Origin: an uncultured bacterium
GTDB lineage: Bacteria > Planctomycetota > Phycisphaerae > Phycisphaerales > SM1A02
Assembly: GCA_903831295.1 (NCBI GenBank)
Contig: CAIKXA010000090.1
Location: forward strand, 1-47,739
Length of the DNA stretch: 47,739 nucleotides
Direction of reading: 5' to 3'
In this document: positions 26,359-35,253 of the stretch, one piece after another
Numbering within the stretch: position 1 is the stretch's first letter
Layout of the letters: each line of letters begins with the position of its first letter
Program-made: the position numbers and the translations under genes
The notes under the pieces: model-generated
What the model was told of the DNA's origin: nothing
The model's input: only the letters and a program-made list of their open reading frames with translations
The model's database searches: none

Positions 26359-27347
26359 GCGCCACGCAAGAATTAGAATTTCGCGACGCGATCCGCGACG
26401 CCATGAGCGAGGAGATGCGCCGTGACAAGCGCGTCATGCTGATGGGCGAAGAAGTTGCCGAATACAACGGCGCCTACAAAGTGAGCCGCGGCATGCTTGA
26501 TGAGTTTGGTCCGCGGCGCATCATTGACACGCCTATTTCTGAAAGTGGTTTCGCTGGCATGGCAATTGGCGCCGCCATGTTGGGCTTGCGCCCCGTGGTG
26601 GAGTTCATGAGTTGGTCCTTTAGTTTGGTGGCCGCCGATCCGATTTTGAACAACGCCCCCAAAATGTTATTTATGAGCGGCGGGCAATTTGGTTGTCCCA
26701 TTGTGTTCCGCGGAAATGACGGCGCGGGTGGTCAACTTGGAAGCACGCATAGTTGGAGCGTTGAAGGTTTGTTCTCCAATGTTCCCGGCATAAAGATTGT
26801 GATTCCATCCACGCCCGCCGACGCCAAGGGTTTGATGAAGACCGCGATTCGCGACGATGATCCTGTGTTCTTCTTGGAGAGCGAGCGATTGCTTGGCATG
26901 AAGGGCGAAGTTCCTGTTGGCGAGGATGTGCTTGTGAAATTTGGTCAGGCTTGCGTTCGACGCGAGGGCACGGATTGCACAATCGCATCTTGGGGTCGAC
27001 CCGTGCATTTCTGCATGGAGGCCGCGGAAGCGCTGGCCAAAGAGGGAATTTCTTGCGAGGTGCTTGATCTACGCACGATTCGTCCGCTGGACATTGGCGC
27101 CATAGAGAGATCCGTGCGCAAGACGTCCAATCTTGTGATTGTGGATCAATCGTGGAGCTTCGGTAGCCCTGGTTCGGAAGTCGCGGCGCAAATTCATCAG
27201 CGCTGTTTTGATGATTTGGACAACCATGTGCATCGCGTTCACACCGAGGATGTTCCCGCTCCGTACGCCTTTAATTTGGAGCAGGAATATCTGCCCAACA
27301 CCCGCAAGATTTGCGAAGCGGTTCGCAGCGCCACTTACAACGCGTAA
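26355..27347 (+). CDS. pdhB: Pyruvate dehydrogenase E1 component, beta subunit
   Basis: The 330-residue beta subunit completes the thiamine-diphosphate site of the heterotetrameric E1. Typical segments are LMGEEVAEYNGAYKVSRGM, IIDTPISESGFAGMAIGAA with the Glu that activates the cofactor, RPVVEFM, RGNDGAGGQLGSTHSW with the conserved His (flanked by Thr and Trp where many homologues have Gln), PSTPADAKGLMKTAIRDDDPV, and the C-terminal VIVDQSWSFGSPGSEVAA. Translation starts at ATG 26355, four bases inside the alpha gene; an open frame extending to 26259 lies within pdhA and is not used. Coupled translation fits the fixed stoichiometry. Confidence 0.94.
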   Translation: MSATQELEFRDAIRDAMSEEMRRDKRVMLMGEEVAEYNGAYKVSRGMLDEFGPRRIIDTPISESGFAGMAIGAAMLGLRPVVEFMSWSFSLVAADPILNNAPKMLFMSGGQFGCPIVFRGNDGAGGQLGSTHSWSVEGLFSNVPGIKIVIPSTPADAKGLMKTAIRDDDPVFFLESERLLGMKGEVPVGEDVLVKFGQACVRREGTDCTIASWGRPVHFCMEAAEALAKEGISCEVLDLRTIRPLDIGAIERSVRKTSNLVIVDQSWSFGSPGSEVAAQIHQRCFDDLDNHVHRVHTEDVPAPYAFNLEQEYLPNTRKICEAVRSATYNA

Positions 27348-27374
27348 GAACCACGCACGCATCATAAAAATAAA

Positions 27375-28787
27375 ATGCCAATCTCCGTCACAATGCCGCG
27401 CCTCTCGGACACCATGGAATCTGGAACCATTGTTCGTTGGAATGTGAAAGAGGGCGATGCCGTGAAAAGCGGAATGGTGGTGGCCGACATTGAAACCGAC
27501 AAGGCCACCATGGAAATGCCGGTCTTTGACGATGGACGAATTGTGAAACTGCTTGTTCCCGCGGGCCAGCAAGTGAAAGTGGGAACGCAGATTGCGATTA
27601 TTTTGGAGGACGGCGAAAGCGAGGATGGCGCTGCCAAAACACCGGCGGCGGCGCAGACATCCCCGCAGTCATCCCCGCACTCTTCCCAAGGCACCTCCGG
27701 AAATGCCTTTGTTTCAGCCACTTCCAACACGCGCGGTGCAAAGTCGAATGAGCCAATCAACGCGCGGACCCAGGAGATTCTTGAATCAGACGATGCGCGT
27801 GTTCGCGTGAGTCCAGTTGCGCGGCGAATTGCGGAGCAAGAACAAGTGGATCTTGCCTCGCTCACAGGTTCAGGTCCAGGCGGCCGCATCATCAAGCGCG
27901 ACGTGTTGAACGCGCTGGAAAATCGCGGAGCCACTCCCGCGGCCCAATCCACCGATACCCAACGCGCAGGCTCGATTTCTTCCAGCGCGCAGGGCGCTTC
28001 ATCAACTTCGCATGTCGCATCTTCCAGTTCCTTGGCCGTTCCAGTTACGCCAACACTTCGCGCGGGCGGACTTGTTGTCGCTGGTTTGCAAAGCACCGAA
28101 GTTGCCGTGAGTTCAATGCGGCAAGTCATCGCCAAGCGATTGGTTGAAAGCAAGACCACCATTCCGCACTACCAAGTGTCCATGAAATTTGAATTGGACC
28201 GCTTGATGGCGTTGCGCGAGCAACTCAACAGCGAGTTGGCCGCGATGGGCATCAAACTTTCCGTGAATGATTTCATTGTGCGCGGATGCGCGCTGTCCAT
28301 GGCCAAGCACCCGTATGTCAACGCAAGTTGGGGCGGCGAAAAAATTCTCATGCATCAGCAAGTGAATGTCGGCGTGGCCGTGGCGCTTGATGAAGAGAAG
28401 GGCGGAGGCCTGCTTGTGGCCGTGATCCGCGACGTGGACCGCAAGAGTTTGCGCGCTATTTCCAGCGAAACCAAGGCTCTTTCAGAGAAGGCCCGCACCC
28501 GCGGCTTGTCCATGGAGGAGATGTCCGAGAGCACATTCACTGTGAGCAACTTGGGCATGTTCGGCGTGGAACATTTCACGGCGATTATCAATCCACCCAA
28601 TTCCGCCATTCTTGCTTGCGGCGCGGCGCTGAAGCAGCCTGTTGTACGCGATGATCAACTCACGATTGGCTACGAAATGACGGCAACGCTTTCGTTGGAC
28701 CACCGCGTGATTGATGGTGCCATGGCGGCGCGCTGGTTGAACACGCTCAAGGGGTTGCTTGAAAACCCGGCCGCGCTGTTGGTGTGA
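27375..28787 (+). CDS. pdhC: Dihydrolipoamide acetyltransferase, E2 of pyruvate dehydrogenase
   Basis: E2 forms the complex core and transfers acetyl groups from its lipoyl arm to CoA. The 470-residue protein has one N-terminal lipoyl domain (1-80) with lipoyl-Lys in ETDKATMEM, a Ser/Ala/Thr-rich linker, a peripheral-subunit-binding domain (about 138-175, VSPVARRIAEQE to GSGPGGRIIKRDV), a second flexible linker, and a catalytic domain from about 235 with LNSELAAMGIKLSVNDF, FTVSNLGMFGVEHF, and the catalytic DHRVIDGAMAARWL. The gene follows pdhB by 27 bp and is closed by the terminator at 28853. No E3 (lipoamide dehydrogenase) gene follows. Confidence 0.94.
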   Translation: MPISVTMPRLSDTMESGTIVRWNVKEGDAVKSGMVVADIETDKATMEMPVFDDGRIVKLLVPAGQQVKVGTQIAIILEDGESEDGAAKTPAAAQTSPQSSPHSSQGTSGNAFVSATSNTRGAKSNEPINARTQEILESDDARVRVSPVARRIAEQEQVDLASLTGSGPGGRIIKRDVLNALENRGATPAAQSTDTQRAGSISSSAQGASSTSHVASSSSLAVPVTPTLRAGGLVVAGLQSTEVAVSSMRQVIAKRLVESKTTIPHYQVSMKFELDRLMALREQLNSELAAMGIKLSVNDFIVRGCALSMAKHPYVNASWGGEKILMHQQVNVGVAVALDEEKGGGLLVAVIRDVDRKSLRAISSETKALSEKARTRGLSMEEMSESTFTVSNLGMFGVEHFTAIINPPNSAILACGAALKQPVVRDDQLTIGYEMTATLSLDHRVIDGAMAARWLNTLKGLLENPAALLV

Positions 28788-28852
28788 TCGATCAACCCAA
28801 AGATTGGTGACGCGCAGGACATGCAAAATTTCAGATCACTTATCGCAATCAG

Positions 28853-28878
28853 TGCGACATTCATTTGTCGCATTTTTT
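28853..28878 (+). terminator. Rho-independent terminator of the pdh operon
   Basis: TGCGACA (28853-28859) and TGTCGCA (28866-28872) form a perfect 7-bp stem with a 6-base loop, followed by TTTTTT (28873-28878). It lies 66 bp after the E2 stop and before the convergent ftsH stop. On the minus strand no T-run follows, so it serves the pdh side. Confidence 0.8.
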
Positions 28879-28910
28879 CGGATTGAAAATTCCAGCGTTC
28901 TTTTCTTCAC

Positions 28911-30968
28911 TTATGCCGGACTTGGCATGATTCCAATTTCAGGCTCTGGCGGATCCATCTTGATGACGGTTGGCGGGGTAGTTCCAGTTGAAAGAATTTC
29001 AACCACTGTTGGAGGGTTGATCGCTTCGCCGCGAATAATGCGCTGTACGTCCTCCACATGGAGAGTTTCATATTTCAAAAGCGCCTCCGCAAGCGTGGAA
29101 ATTTTATCCCATGATTCGTTTACCATGCGATGCGCGTCGCTGAATGCGCTGTCAATGATGCGTCGAATTTCCTCGTCGATGATGCGCGCGGTGTCCTCCG
29201 AGTAGTCGCGTTCTGCGACAAAGGATTCGCGGGTATCACTGCCGGCATAACGCACAAATCCAAGCTTTTCGCTCATGCCCCATTCCAACACCATGGCGCG
29301 CGCGTAGGCGGTGGCCATTTTAATGTCCATGGACGCACCGCTTGAAATGTCGCCATTCTGTCGCTCTTCGGCAATGCGGCCGCCGCACAATACGCGCATG
29401 GTGGCGAGCACATATTTACGCGAGAAACCATATCGGTCCTTCTCGGGCAAACTAAATGTCACTCCCAACATTTGGCCGCGAGGAATAATCGTCACCTTGT
29501 GCAGTGGATCCGCGTCGGCCAGAAGCACTTGCAGAATTGCGTGTCCCGCCTCGTGGTACGCGGTGGCGATGCGTTCTTGTTGCTCAATGCGTCTGCTTTT
29601 CTTGGCGCGGCCAAATCGAATTTTGTCGCGCGCCTCCTCCATGTCGGTCATTTCAATAAAGTCTTTGTCAAGCATGGTGGCAAGAATGGCGGCCTCATTG
29701 ATGATTGCCGCAAGATCCGCGCCGCTGAACATTGGCGTGCTGCGCGCCATGCGTTCCAGATTCACATCCGGACCCATCTTCACTTTCTTGGCATGCACTG
29801 AAAGAATTTGCCGGCGTCCAGCCACATCTGGAAATTGCACGGCCACGGTTCGGTCAAAGCGTCCGGGTCGTGTGAGCGCTGGATCAAGCACATCGGCGCG
29901 ATTGGTGGCCGCGATAACAATCACTTGATCATTGGCGTCAAAGCCGTCCATTTCAACCAAAATTGCGTTCAGTGTTTGCTCCCGCTCGTCGTGACCGCCC
30001 GTTGTGAAACCACCACCACGACGGCGACCCACGGCGTCAACTTCGTCCAAGAAAATAATGCACGGTGAATTATCTTTGGCTTGTTTGAACAGGTCGCGCA
30101 CGCGGCTTGCGCCAACGCCCACGAACATTTCCACAAAGTCGCTTCCCGAGATGGAGAAAAACGGAACTTCCGCCTCGCCGGCAATAGCCTTGGCGAGCAA
30201 AGTTTTTCCGCAACCTGGTGGACCTTCAAGAAGCACGCCGCGTGGAATGCGTCCGCCAAGCCGTTGAAATCTTTTCGGATCTTTCAAGAACTCCACCAAT
30301 TCGGAAACTTCTTCCTTGGCCTCGTCAATGCCCGCGACATCGGCGAAAGTTGTGTGCGCCATTTCCTTGTTGCTCACGCGGTGCTTGCTGCGACCAAAAT
30401 TTCCAAGCATGCCGCCCGGACCGCCGCCCGCGTTGCGCATGCTGCGAGAAAGCAGGAACCACAGGATTCCCAAAATGATCAGCGTTGGCAAGATAGTCAT
30501 GGCGATTTGCGCGAAGGTGCTGGTGGCCACATCGGCGCGCCACGGAATGGATGCCGATTCCAAATCTTCCGTATATTTTTTATACTCGGATGGAATGATG
30601 GTGACATACACGGGCGCGGGTTTATCGCCAAATCTCTCGGAAAAACCCTTGGTATTTGGCTTCACGTCAGCCACGATTCGATCGCTCATGATGATCACGG
30701 AGTTGCTCTCCAGCTTATTTTCTTTGGCGAGCACCATGAATTGTTGCCATGTGTCAATGGGTGTGCCGCGGGTTGAGCTGCCGTTGATCACAATCCACAA
30801 CAGAATGGCCAGCAATCCCAAAGTGAACCAAGTCACGCTTTGGCGACGTGGCTTGCTCGGTTGTCCCGCCGAGTTTGGAGTTGGGGGGTCGATGCGCTTA
30901 ATGGGCTTCTCGGTCTTTTTCTTGGTGGCGAAAGCCATCGTGTTTGAATCCATAATTTTGTCGTTCAT
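28911..30968 (-). CDS. ftsH: ATP-dependent zinc metalloprotease FtsH
   Basis: FtsH is a membrane-bound AAA+ protease that degrades misfolded membrane proteins and selected regulators. Read from ATG 30968 it has 685 residues: a basic 45-residue cytoplasmic start, TM1 ([15 protein letters not shown]), a periplasmic domain, TM2 ([16 protein letters not shown]), the AAA module with Walker [13 protein letters not shown], Walker [12 protein letters not shown] and the pore/SRH segment [20 protein letters not shown], and the M41 protease with HEAGH and the third zinc ligand in [12 protein letters not shown]. The chosen start has AGGA seven bases upstream; earlier in-frame codons (ATG 30983, TTG 31019) are less well placed. 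It ends a bamD-lptE-ftsH unit. Confidence 0.95.
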   Translation of the reverse strand: MNDKIMDSNTMAFATKKKTEKPIKRIDPPTPNSAGQPSKPRRQSVTWFTLGLLAILLWIVINGSSTRGTPIDTWQQFMVLAKENKLESNSVIIMSDRIVADVKPNTKGFSERFGDKPAPVYVTIIPSEYKKYTEDLESASIPWRADVATSTFAQIAMTILPTLIILGILWFLLSRSMRNAGGGPGGMLGNFGRSKHRVSNKEMAHTTFADVAGIDEAKEEVSELVEFLKDPKRFQRLGGRIPRGVLLEGPPGCGKTLLAKAIAGEAEVPFFSISGSDFVEMFVGVGASRVRDLFKQAKDNSPCIIFLDEVDAVGRRRGGGFTTGGHDEREQTLNAILVEMDGFDANDQVIVIAATNRADVLDPALTRPGRFDRTVAVQFPDVAGRRQILSVHAKKVKMGPDVNLERMARSTPMFSGADLAAIINEAAILATMLDKDFIEMTDMEEARDKIRFGRAKKSRRIEQQERIATAYHEAGHAILQVLLADADPLHKVTIIPRGQMLGVTFSLPEKDRYGFSRKYVLATMRVLCGGRIAEERQNGDISSGASMDIKMATAYARAMVLEWGMSEKLGFVRYAGSDTRESFVAERDYSEDTARIIDEEIRRIIDSAFSDAHRMVNESWDKISTLAEALLKYETLHVEDVQRIIRGEAINPPTVVEILSTGTTPPTVIKMDPPEPEIGIMPSPA

Positions 30969-31012
30969 TTTATTTTCCTGCATTTCAAATCCCGCATGTC
31001 TGTTTACAACTA

Positions 31013-31561
31013 TCACCAATCTGACTGAAGGTTCGCCACAATGTCGTCGGCGAGCCGTTGAGTCACTTCAAATCGCGCCAAATCCAAAGGTTCCGCTTGC
31101 GAGCGACTTGTCACAACAACGCCACTTGCTGCGAAACCTTTGCGGGCCGTGATGGACTTTCCAGTTCGCACATCAACCCAATCCCAGTCGAGAGTCACAG
31201 TGTAGGCGACTTCTTCTGACAAACCAGTCGCAACGCTTTGACTCAATTGCGAAAGTTTCACGCTAACCACCTTGCCGCGAAGAATGGTGTCGGCCCTTCC
31301 ATCATGCGTGACGGTGTATGTGGTGGTTTGCTGCAAACGTTTTTGCAAGGCCTCGGTCAATTGAAAGCCCATTTCGCGGTCGGGTGTTGCGTTGTCAAAA
31401 ATCGGCACGGAAATGCTGCGATATTTAGTGGGCAGAACGCTGCCGCCCTTCATGCCTTTGGACGAGCAGCCCAGCGTGTTCGCAAAAATAATCGTGGCGC
31501 ATGCAAGCATGATCAAAGCCATGACACTGCCAATGCAATACTTGGAGAGTTGCAATTTCAT
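31013..31561 (-). CDS. lptE: LptE-like LPS-assembly lipoprotein
   Basis: LptE is an outer-membrane lipoprotein that plugs the LptD barrel during lipopolysaccharide delivery. The 182-residue product has a long signal with lipobox NTLGCSS, then the typical sequence order of the family: YRSISVPIFDNATPDREMGFQLTEAL, TRADTILRG-like GRADTILRGKVVSVK, YTVTLDWDWVD, and a helical end (FEVTQRLADDIVANL). Family similarity is distant, as is normal for LptE. Its ATG overlaps the stop of the BamD-like gene (ATGA) and ftsH follows 44 bp later, so it sits in an envelope-maintenance operon. Confidence 0.78.
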   Translation of the reverse strand: MKLQLSKYCIGSVMALIMLACATIIFANTLGCSSKGMKGGSVLPTKYRSISVPIFDNATPDREMGFQLTEALQKRLQQTTTYTVTHDGRADTILRGKVVSVKLSQLSQSVATGLSEEVAYTVTLDWDWVDVRTGKSITARKGFAASGVVVTSRSQAEPLDLARFEVTQRLADDIVANLQSDW

Positions 31562-32763
31562 TTGGGTTGATCCGGCGTGGAAGTTGGTTCAGTCGGTGGT
31601 GGGGCAGGCGCTTTAATCAAATCTTCAGGTGGAAGCGCCGCATTCCCCACGGGTTCCTCCGGGGATGTTTCTGATACTGCGGGCAGCGGCGCTATTACTT
31701 CAGGTGCAACGCCAGTTGGCTCCGCCACCTTTGGCGTTCCAATCAATGCGCTTTGCAGATCTGCGTAGTTGGGGCAGTCTTTGGCCACGCCCTCCGGCAA
31801 TTTGGCCACCACGCCTGGGGCTATTCGTAACGCTTCAATGGTGGCAATAGATTTTGGAAAGCGCTTCACAAGAGATCGCAACGTAAGTTCGGTGGAAATA
31901 AAATCACCCATGCTTTGATACCAACGCGCGTCATTGAGCAACTTGGCGGCTTCGCTTTCGTACACGCGCACAAGCAATGCTTCGGCGCCAATTTGCTGGG
32001 CCAGCGCCGGATCGTCGGCTTGCAGAAGTTTCAGTCTTGATGTGGCCTCGCGTAATCCACTGGCGTCATATTGTGGCCCTTTGAACTGGGCGTAATAGCT
32101 ATAAATTAAGCGTAATTTGGCTTTATTGACTCGCTTGGAGCGCGGATAATTTTGCACGAACAAGTCGTAGGCGTCGGCGGCCAGTGGCATGTCGCGAATG
32201 CGGAAGTAATAGTCGGCCAACTCCATTCCAGCTTTTTCCGCAAGCTCGCTCCCGGGCAATCGTTCTTGAATGCGGATGAAAATTTCCTGCGCGTCATCGC
32301 CCGCGTCGATCCAGCGAAATGTTCCCAAGAATCTTTTTCTTAAACCGTGGGCGTAGGCTTTGGCAATTTCATATTCACGCTCAAGCGCTGGAATAAAAGA
32401 TGTGCTGGATGTATGTCGACGCGCGACATCTTCATAGGCGAAGAGCGCCTTGTACTCATTTCCCAAAGCCAGTTGCGCGTCGCCCTGTATCAACGACGCC
32501 ACCGCGCGGCCTTGTCCAAGTGGATTATTTTCCAGGAAATTTTCCGACAAGTTCAGCGCGCGGGCGGCGTCGCCATTCGCTAGCGCCACGCGCGCCTGTT
32601 GCAACTGCTCATCCACCGACGACGGCGCCTCGGAGGGCTTCCAATGATCAAACTCATCCAGGGTGTAATCCGTTTGGGCGTGGGCGCTCTGGGTTGCCCC
32701 AAAGAGCGAAGCGGCGAACCCAATCAGCGCCAAGCACCAACATTTTTCAAGCCAGCGGGTCAT
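31558..32763 (-). CDS. bamD: BamD-like outer-membrane assembly protein (TPR)
   Basis: The protein of about 401 residues starts with a signal peptide (CLALIGFAASLFGATQSAHA) and contains several TPR-like helical pairs: LQQARVALANGDAARALNLSENFL, ALFAYEDVARRHTSS, AGMELADYYFRIRDMPLAADAYDLFVQNYPRS, then a later pair LTLRSLVKRFPKS. This is the pattern of BamD/YfiO, the BAM-complex lipoprotein, but no lipobox Cys follows the signal, and the Pro/Glu-rich C-terminus is extra. It is longer than E. coli BamD (about 245 residues). ATG 32763 gives the standard signal; the frame could be extended upstream to 32850 without benefit. First gene of the lptE-ftsH unit. Confidence 0.72.
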   Translation of the reverse strand: MTRWLEKCWCLALIGFAASLFGATQSAHAQTDYTLDEFDHWKPSEAPSSVDEQLQQARVALANGDAARALNLSENFLENNPLGQGRAVASLIQGDAQLALGNEYKALFAYEDVARRHTSSTSFIPALEREYEIAKAYAHGLRKRFLGTFRWIDAGDDAQEIFIRIQERLPGSELAEKAGMELADYYFRIRDMPLAADAYDLFVQNYPRSKRVNKAKLRLIYSYYAQFKGPQYDASGLREATSRLKLLQADDPALAQQIGAEALLVRVYESEAAKLLNDARWYQSMGDFISTELTLRSLVKRFPKSIATIEALRIAPGVVAKLPEGVAKDCPNYADLQSALIGTPKVAEPTGVAPEVIAPLPAVSETSPEEPVGNAALPPEDLIKAPAPPPTEPTSTPDQPK

Positions 32764-32919
32764 TACCCAAATGGTACCGATGGTCACGAAGAATGTTGGC
32801 GCAAACTTGCGCTTTGATTCGGCGCTTGCCGCACAAATTGAATAGATCATTGCAAAATAAACCTGAATGAATTTAGGAATTTTACTACGCCTTCAGCCTT
32901 CAAAGTGCCGATCTATATG

Positions 32920-32941
32920 GGTCGGATGGGTCCGACCGTTT
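32920..32941 (+). repeat. Hairpin upstream of fliO
   Basis: GGTCGGA (32920-32926) and TCCGACC (32931-32937) form a perfect 7-bp stem with loop TGGG, followed by GTTTT. It lies 35 bp before the fliO start in the region shared with the divergent BamD-like gene. It may be a weak terminator, a leader hairpin of the flagellar operon, or an operator. Confidence 0.45.
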
Positions 32942-32976
32942 TCGCAGGATGCGGGGCGTGAAGCTTAGGGGCTGCC

Positions 32977-33498
32977 ATGGATGGGCGTATCCCTCACCTA
33001 TTGATTGCTCGCATTGCGAGCGCGGTCATCGCACTTGGTTCAATCCCAGCGATTGCACTTGGCCATAGTGTCGATACGGAATCGCAAATTGTTGTGCTGA
33101 ATCCCATTGATGCAACGCGCGGGTCGCCCGCTGGCGGCTGGTTTTCCATTTTCATTGTGTGCGCACTTGGCGCGTTTGGATTGGCATTATGGTGGCGAAA
33201 GTCTGGATTGAAGCACGGATTTGTTTTTGATTTGATTTCAAAATTTTTCCCCAAGACTTTTGTGCGCCGCGCGGTTGGCAATGGCGCGATTGAAATTCTT
33301 GATCGCACCGCCATGTCCAAAGGGCAATCGTTAACGTTGGTTCGAGTTGGTGATCGCGTGGTGTTGCTTGGCCAAAGCACGCAAGGATTTCAGCGGCTCG
33401 CGGAATTTTCGGCCGACGCATCAGCAACGAATGAGGCGGTGGCGCCGCAATCTTCCCAGTCCAGCGCATCGATCCAATCGCATCGGAGGGTGGGTTGA
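32977..33498 (+). CDS. fliO: Flagellar biosynthesis protein FliO
   Basis: FliO is a small membrane protein that helps assemble the FliP ring of the flagellar export gate. The 173-residue product has a signal-like first hydrophobic segment (IARIASAVIALGSIPAIALG), a second membrane helix (WFSIFIVCALGAFGLALWW), then the FliO-type soluble part: IEILDRTAMSKGQSLTLVRVGDRVVLLGQSTQGFQRLAE. The last motif is the most conserved section of the family. The Ser-rich tail is variable. Position directly before fliP and a TGATG overlap with it support the call. First gene of the flagellar gate operon. Confidence 0.86.
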   Translation: MDGRIPHLLIARIASAVIALGSIPAIALGHSVDTESQIVVLNPIDATRGSPAGGWFSIFIVCALGAFGLALWWRKSGLKHGFVFDLISKFFPKTFVRRAVGNGAIEILDRTAMSKGQSLTLVRVGDRVVLLGQSTQGFQRLAEFSADASATNEAVAPQSSQSSASIQSHRRVG

Positions 33499-34214
33499 TG
33501 TTGTTGTTCGCCGCCATCAATCAAACCGCAGGCAATGTTCCAGTTGGCCTGAACGGCGGCGCGGAACTTGCGGCGGCCGCGATTGGCTTCGCTTTGCTTC
33601 CCGCGGCGTTGGCGTTATGTACTTGTTTTCCGCGGATATTTGTCACGCTCAGCATTCTTCGCCAAGGTTTGGGATTGGGCGCGGTGCCAAGCAATTTGAT
33701 TGTGCTTGGACTCAGTGTTGCGCTGACAGTTGTTGCAATGACTCCAACATTGAAGGCCGCATGGGATGGCGGCTTGAAGCAATTGGCCAACGGCAACAAC
33801 GCGGATCCAATGATCGCTGTGAAAGGAGCCGAGGCGCCACTGCGGGCGTTTATGTTTGATCAACTTCAAGCGCAAGGTGGCGGGCCAACTTTAGAGGCCG
33901 TGCTGAAAGCCAAAGGGAATCCGGTGGAAGCAGGGCAGTCATTAACACGCCGCGAGGTGGACACGTTCACATTGGCTCCAGCATTCGCGCTGAACGAGTT
34001 GCGCATCGCGTTCATGCTTGGCTTTAAAGTATTGCTTCCATTCTTGGTGATCGACTTGGCGGTCGCAGCTGTCATGGCCAGTCTTGGCTTGTTCATGACG
34101 CCGCCATCTTTGATCAGTTTGCCCATGAAATTACTGCTTTTTGTGGCGGTTGATGGTTGGGCGCTTGTGTCCACTGGCTTGATCTCAGGCGTAACCCGAG
34201 TGGCGGGAACATAA
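33498..34214 (+). CDS. fliP: Flagellar export-gate protein FliP
   Basis: FliP forms the pentameric core of the flagellar type III export gate. The 238-residue product carries the family blocks RIFVTLSILRQGLGLGAVPSN and LPFLVIDLAVAAVMASLGLFMTPPSLISLPMKLLLFVAVDGW with about four membrane helices. The central cytoplasmic part (PTLEAVLKAKGNPVEAGQSL) differs strongly from the usual sequence, and no clear cleavable signal is seen before the first helix. ATG 33498 overlaps the fliO stop by one base. Genes fliO-P-Q-R follow in standard order. Confidence 0.93.
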   Translation: MLLFAAINQTAGNVPVGLNGGAELAAAAIGFALLPAALALCTCFPRIFVTLSILRQGLGLGAVPSNLIVLGLSVALTVVAMTPTLKAAWDGGLKQLANGNNADPMIAVKGAEAPLRAFMFDQLQAQGGGPTLEAVLKAKGNPVEAGQSLTRREVDTFTLAPAFALNELRIAFMLGFKVLLPFLVIDLAVAAVMASLGLFMTPPSLISLPMKLLLFVAVDGWALVSTGLISGVTRVAGT

Positions 34215-34266
34215 ACAATGCGTGTTCACCAAATGCAAACATCGATTTCCTACGCAGGCGCATTCA

Positions 34267-34521
34267 ATGACTGAGGCCGACATGGTTGACGCGCTGCGAA
34301 GCGCGATATCCGCGGCCTTAATTTTGGCATTGCCATTGTTGGTGGTTGGACTTCTTGTGGGATTGATCTCTGGATTGATTCAGTCGTTGTCCAATGTGCA
34401 AGATGCCGCGGCAGCGTTCGCGCCAAGGTTGATCGCGGTTGCGTTGGTGGCTATCGCGCTTGCCGGTTGGATGAGTTCAAAGGTGGTCGACTTCGCGGTC
34501 ACGATGATGGGGGGTGGCTAA
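34267..34521 (+). CDS. fliQ: Flagellar export-gate protein FliQ
   Basis: FliQ is the small two-helix subunit (four copies) of the FliPQR export gate. From ATG 34267 the protein has 84 residues, close to the usual 89, with DMVDALRSAISAALILALPLLVVGLLVGLISGLIQSLS as helix one and LIAVALVAIALAGWMSSKVVDF as helix two. The conserved Q in GLIQSLSNVQDA is present. The frame is open further upstream (to 34222), but that part is not FliQ-like. fliR starts immediately after its stop codon. Confidence 0.92.
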   Translation: MTEADMVDALRSAISAALILALPLLVVGLLVGLISGLIQSLSNVQDAAAAFAPRLIAVALVAIALAGWMSSKVVDFAVTMMGGG

Positions 34522-35253
34522 GTGAGTGTTTCTGCGATTGCCGTGGCGGGCGCGGCGCGAGCTGTTGGAGCGGCCATGTGCGCTCCAGCATTTACCATGA
34601 TTCCATGGCGTTTTCGCATAGCTTTTGCGGCGGCGGCAGGTTGGGCGGCCGCGCCAATCGCGGCGGGTGATTCCATGATCACAACAATTTCATTGCCGCA
34701 AATTGTTATTGAAATTTCCATTGGCGCGGTGATTGGTTTGCTCGCCGCCATTTCTGTTGAGGCGCTTCGCGTGTGCGGCCGTGTGATTGGCGAGCAAATG
34801 GGATTGTCGCTGGCACAGACATACGACCCGGCGATTGATGGTGAAGCCAACGCCGCCGAAATGCTTTTTACTTGGAGCGCAATCACCATCTTTGTGGCTG
34901 TTGGCGGAATTCAAACCATTGCCATTGCCGCCGCGGCAAGCGTGCGCACGTTGGCGCCGGGAACATTTCTAGAAAGTGGATTTGCCAACTCGGTCGCGTT
35001 GTTGTTGGACTCGGCCATGTTGGTGGGATTCAAAGCATGCCTGCCAGTGGTCGCGGTGTTGGCCGCGGTGTCCGCCGTGGCCGCGTTGATTGTTCGCATT
35101 GTGCCTGGTTTTTCCACTTTTTCCGCAGGATTTGGCGCACGGGCCGCGGTTGGATTAATGGCTGCCTTCGCCGCATGCGCGGTGATATGGGCCTCTGAGA
35201 ACGCGTTCATTCAACATTCGCTGGCGCAAATTTCAAACGGAGTATCGCCATGA
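34522..35253 (+). CDS. fliR: Flagellar export-gate protein FliR
   Basis: FliR completes the FliP5-Q4-R1 gate. The 243-residue product begins at GTG 34522, directly after the fliQ stop TAA, and has about six membrane helices. Family features are RIAFAAAAGWAAAP, the long second block IEISIGAVIGLLAAISVEALRVCGRVIGEQMGLSLAQTYDP, and MLVGFKACLPVVAVLAAVSAVAALIVRIVP. Its stop overlaps the start of the FlhB-like gene (ATGATGA). No unusual features except a slightly short length. Confidence 0.92.
   Translation: MSVSAIAVAGAARAVGAAMCAPAFTMIPWRFRIAFAAAAGWAAAPIAAGDSMITTISLPQIVIEISIGAVIGLLAAISVEALRVCGRVIGEQMGLSLAQTYDPAIDGEANAAEMLFTWSAITIFVAVGGIQTIAIAAAASVRTLAPGTFLESGFANSVALLLDSAMLVGFKACLPVVAVLAAVSAVAALIVRIVPGFSTFSAGFGARAAVGLMAAFAACAVIWASENAFIQHSLAQISNGVSP

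Noticed and set aside
32881-32976. GCCGAT before fliO as a flagellar sigma-28 -10 box
   Set aside because: No TAAA-type -35 box occurs at the required distance, and gate genes are usually not class III.
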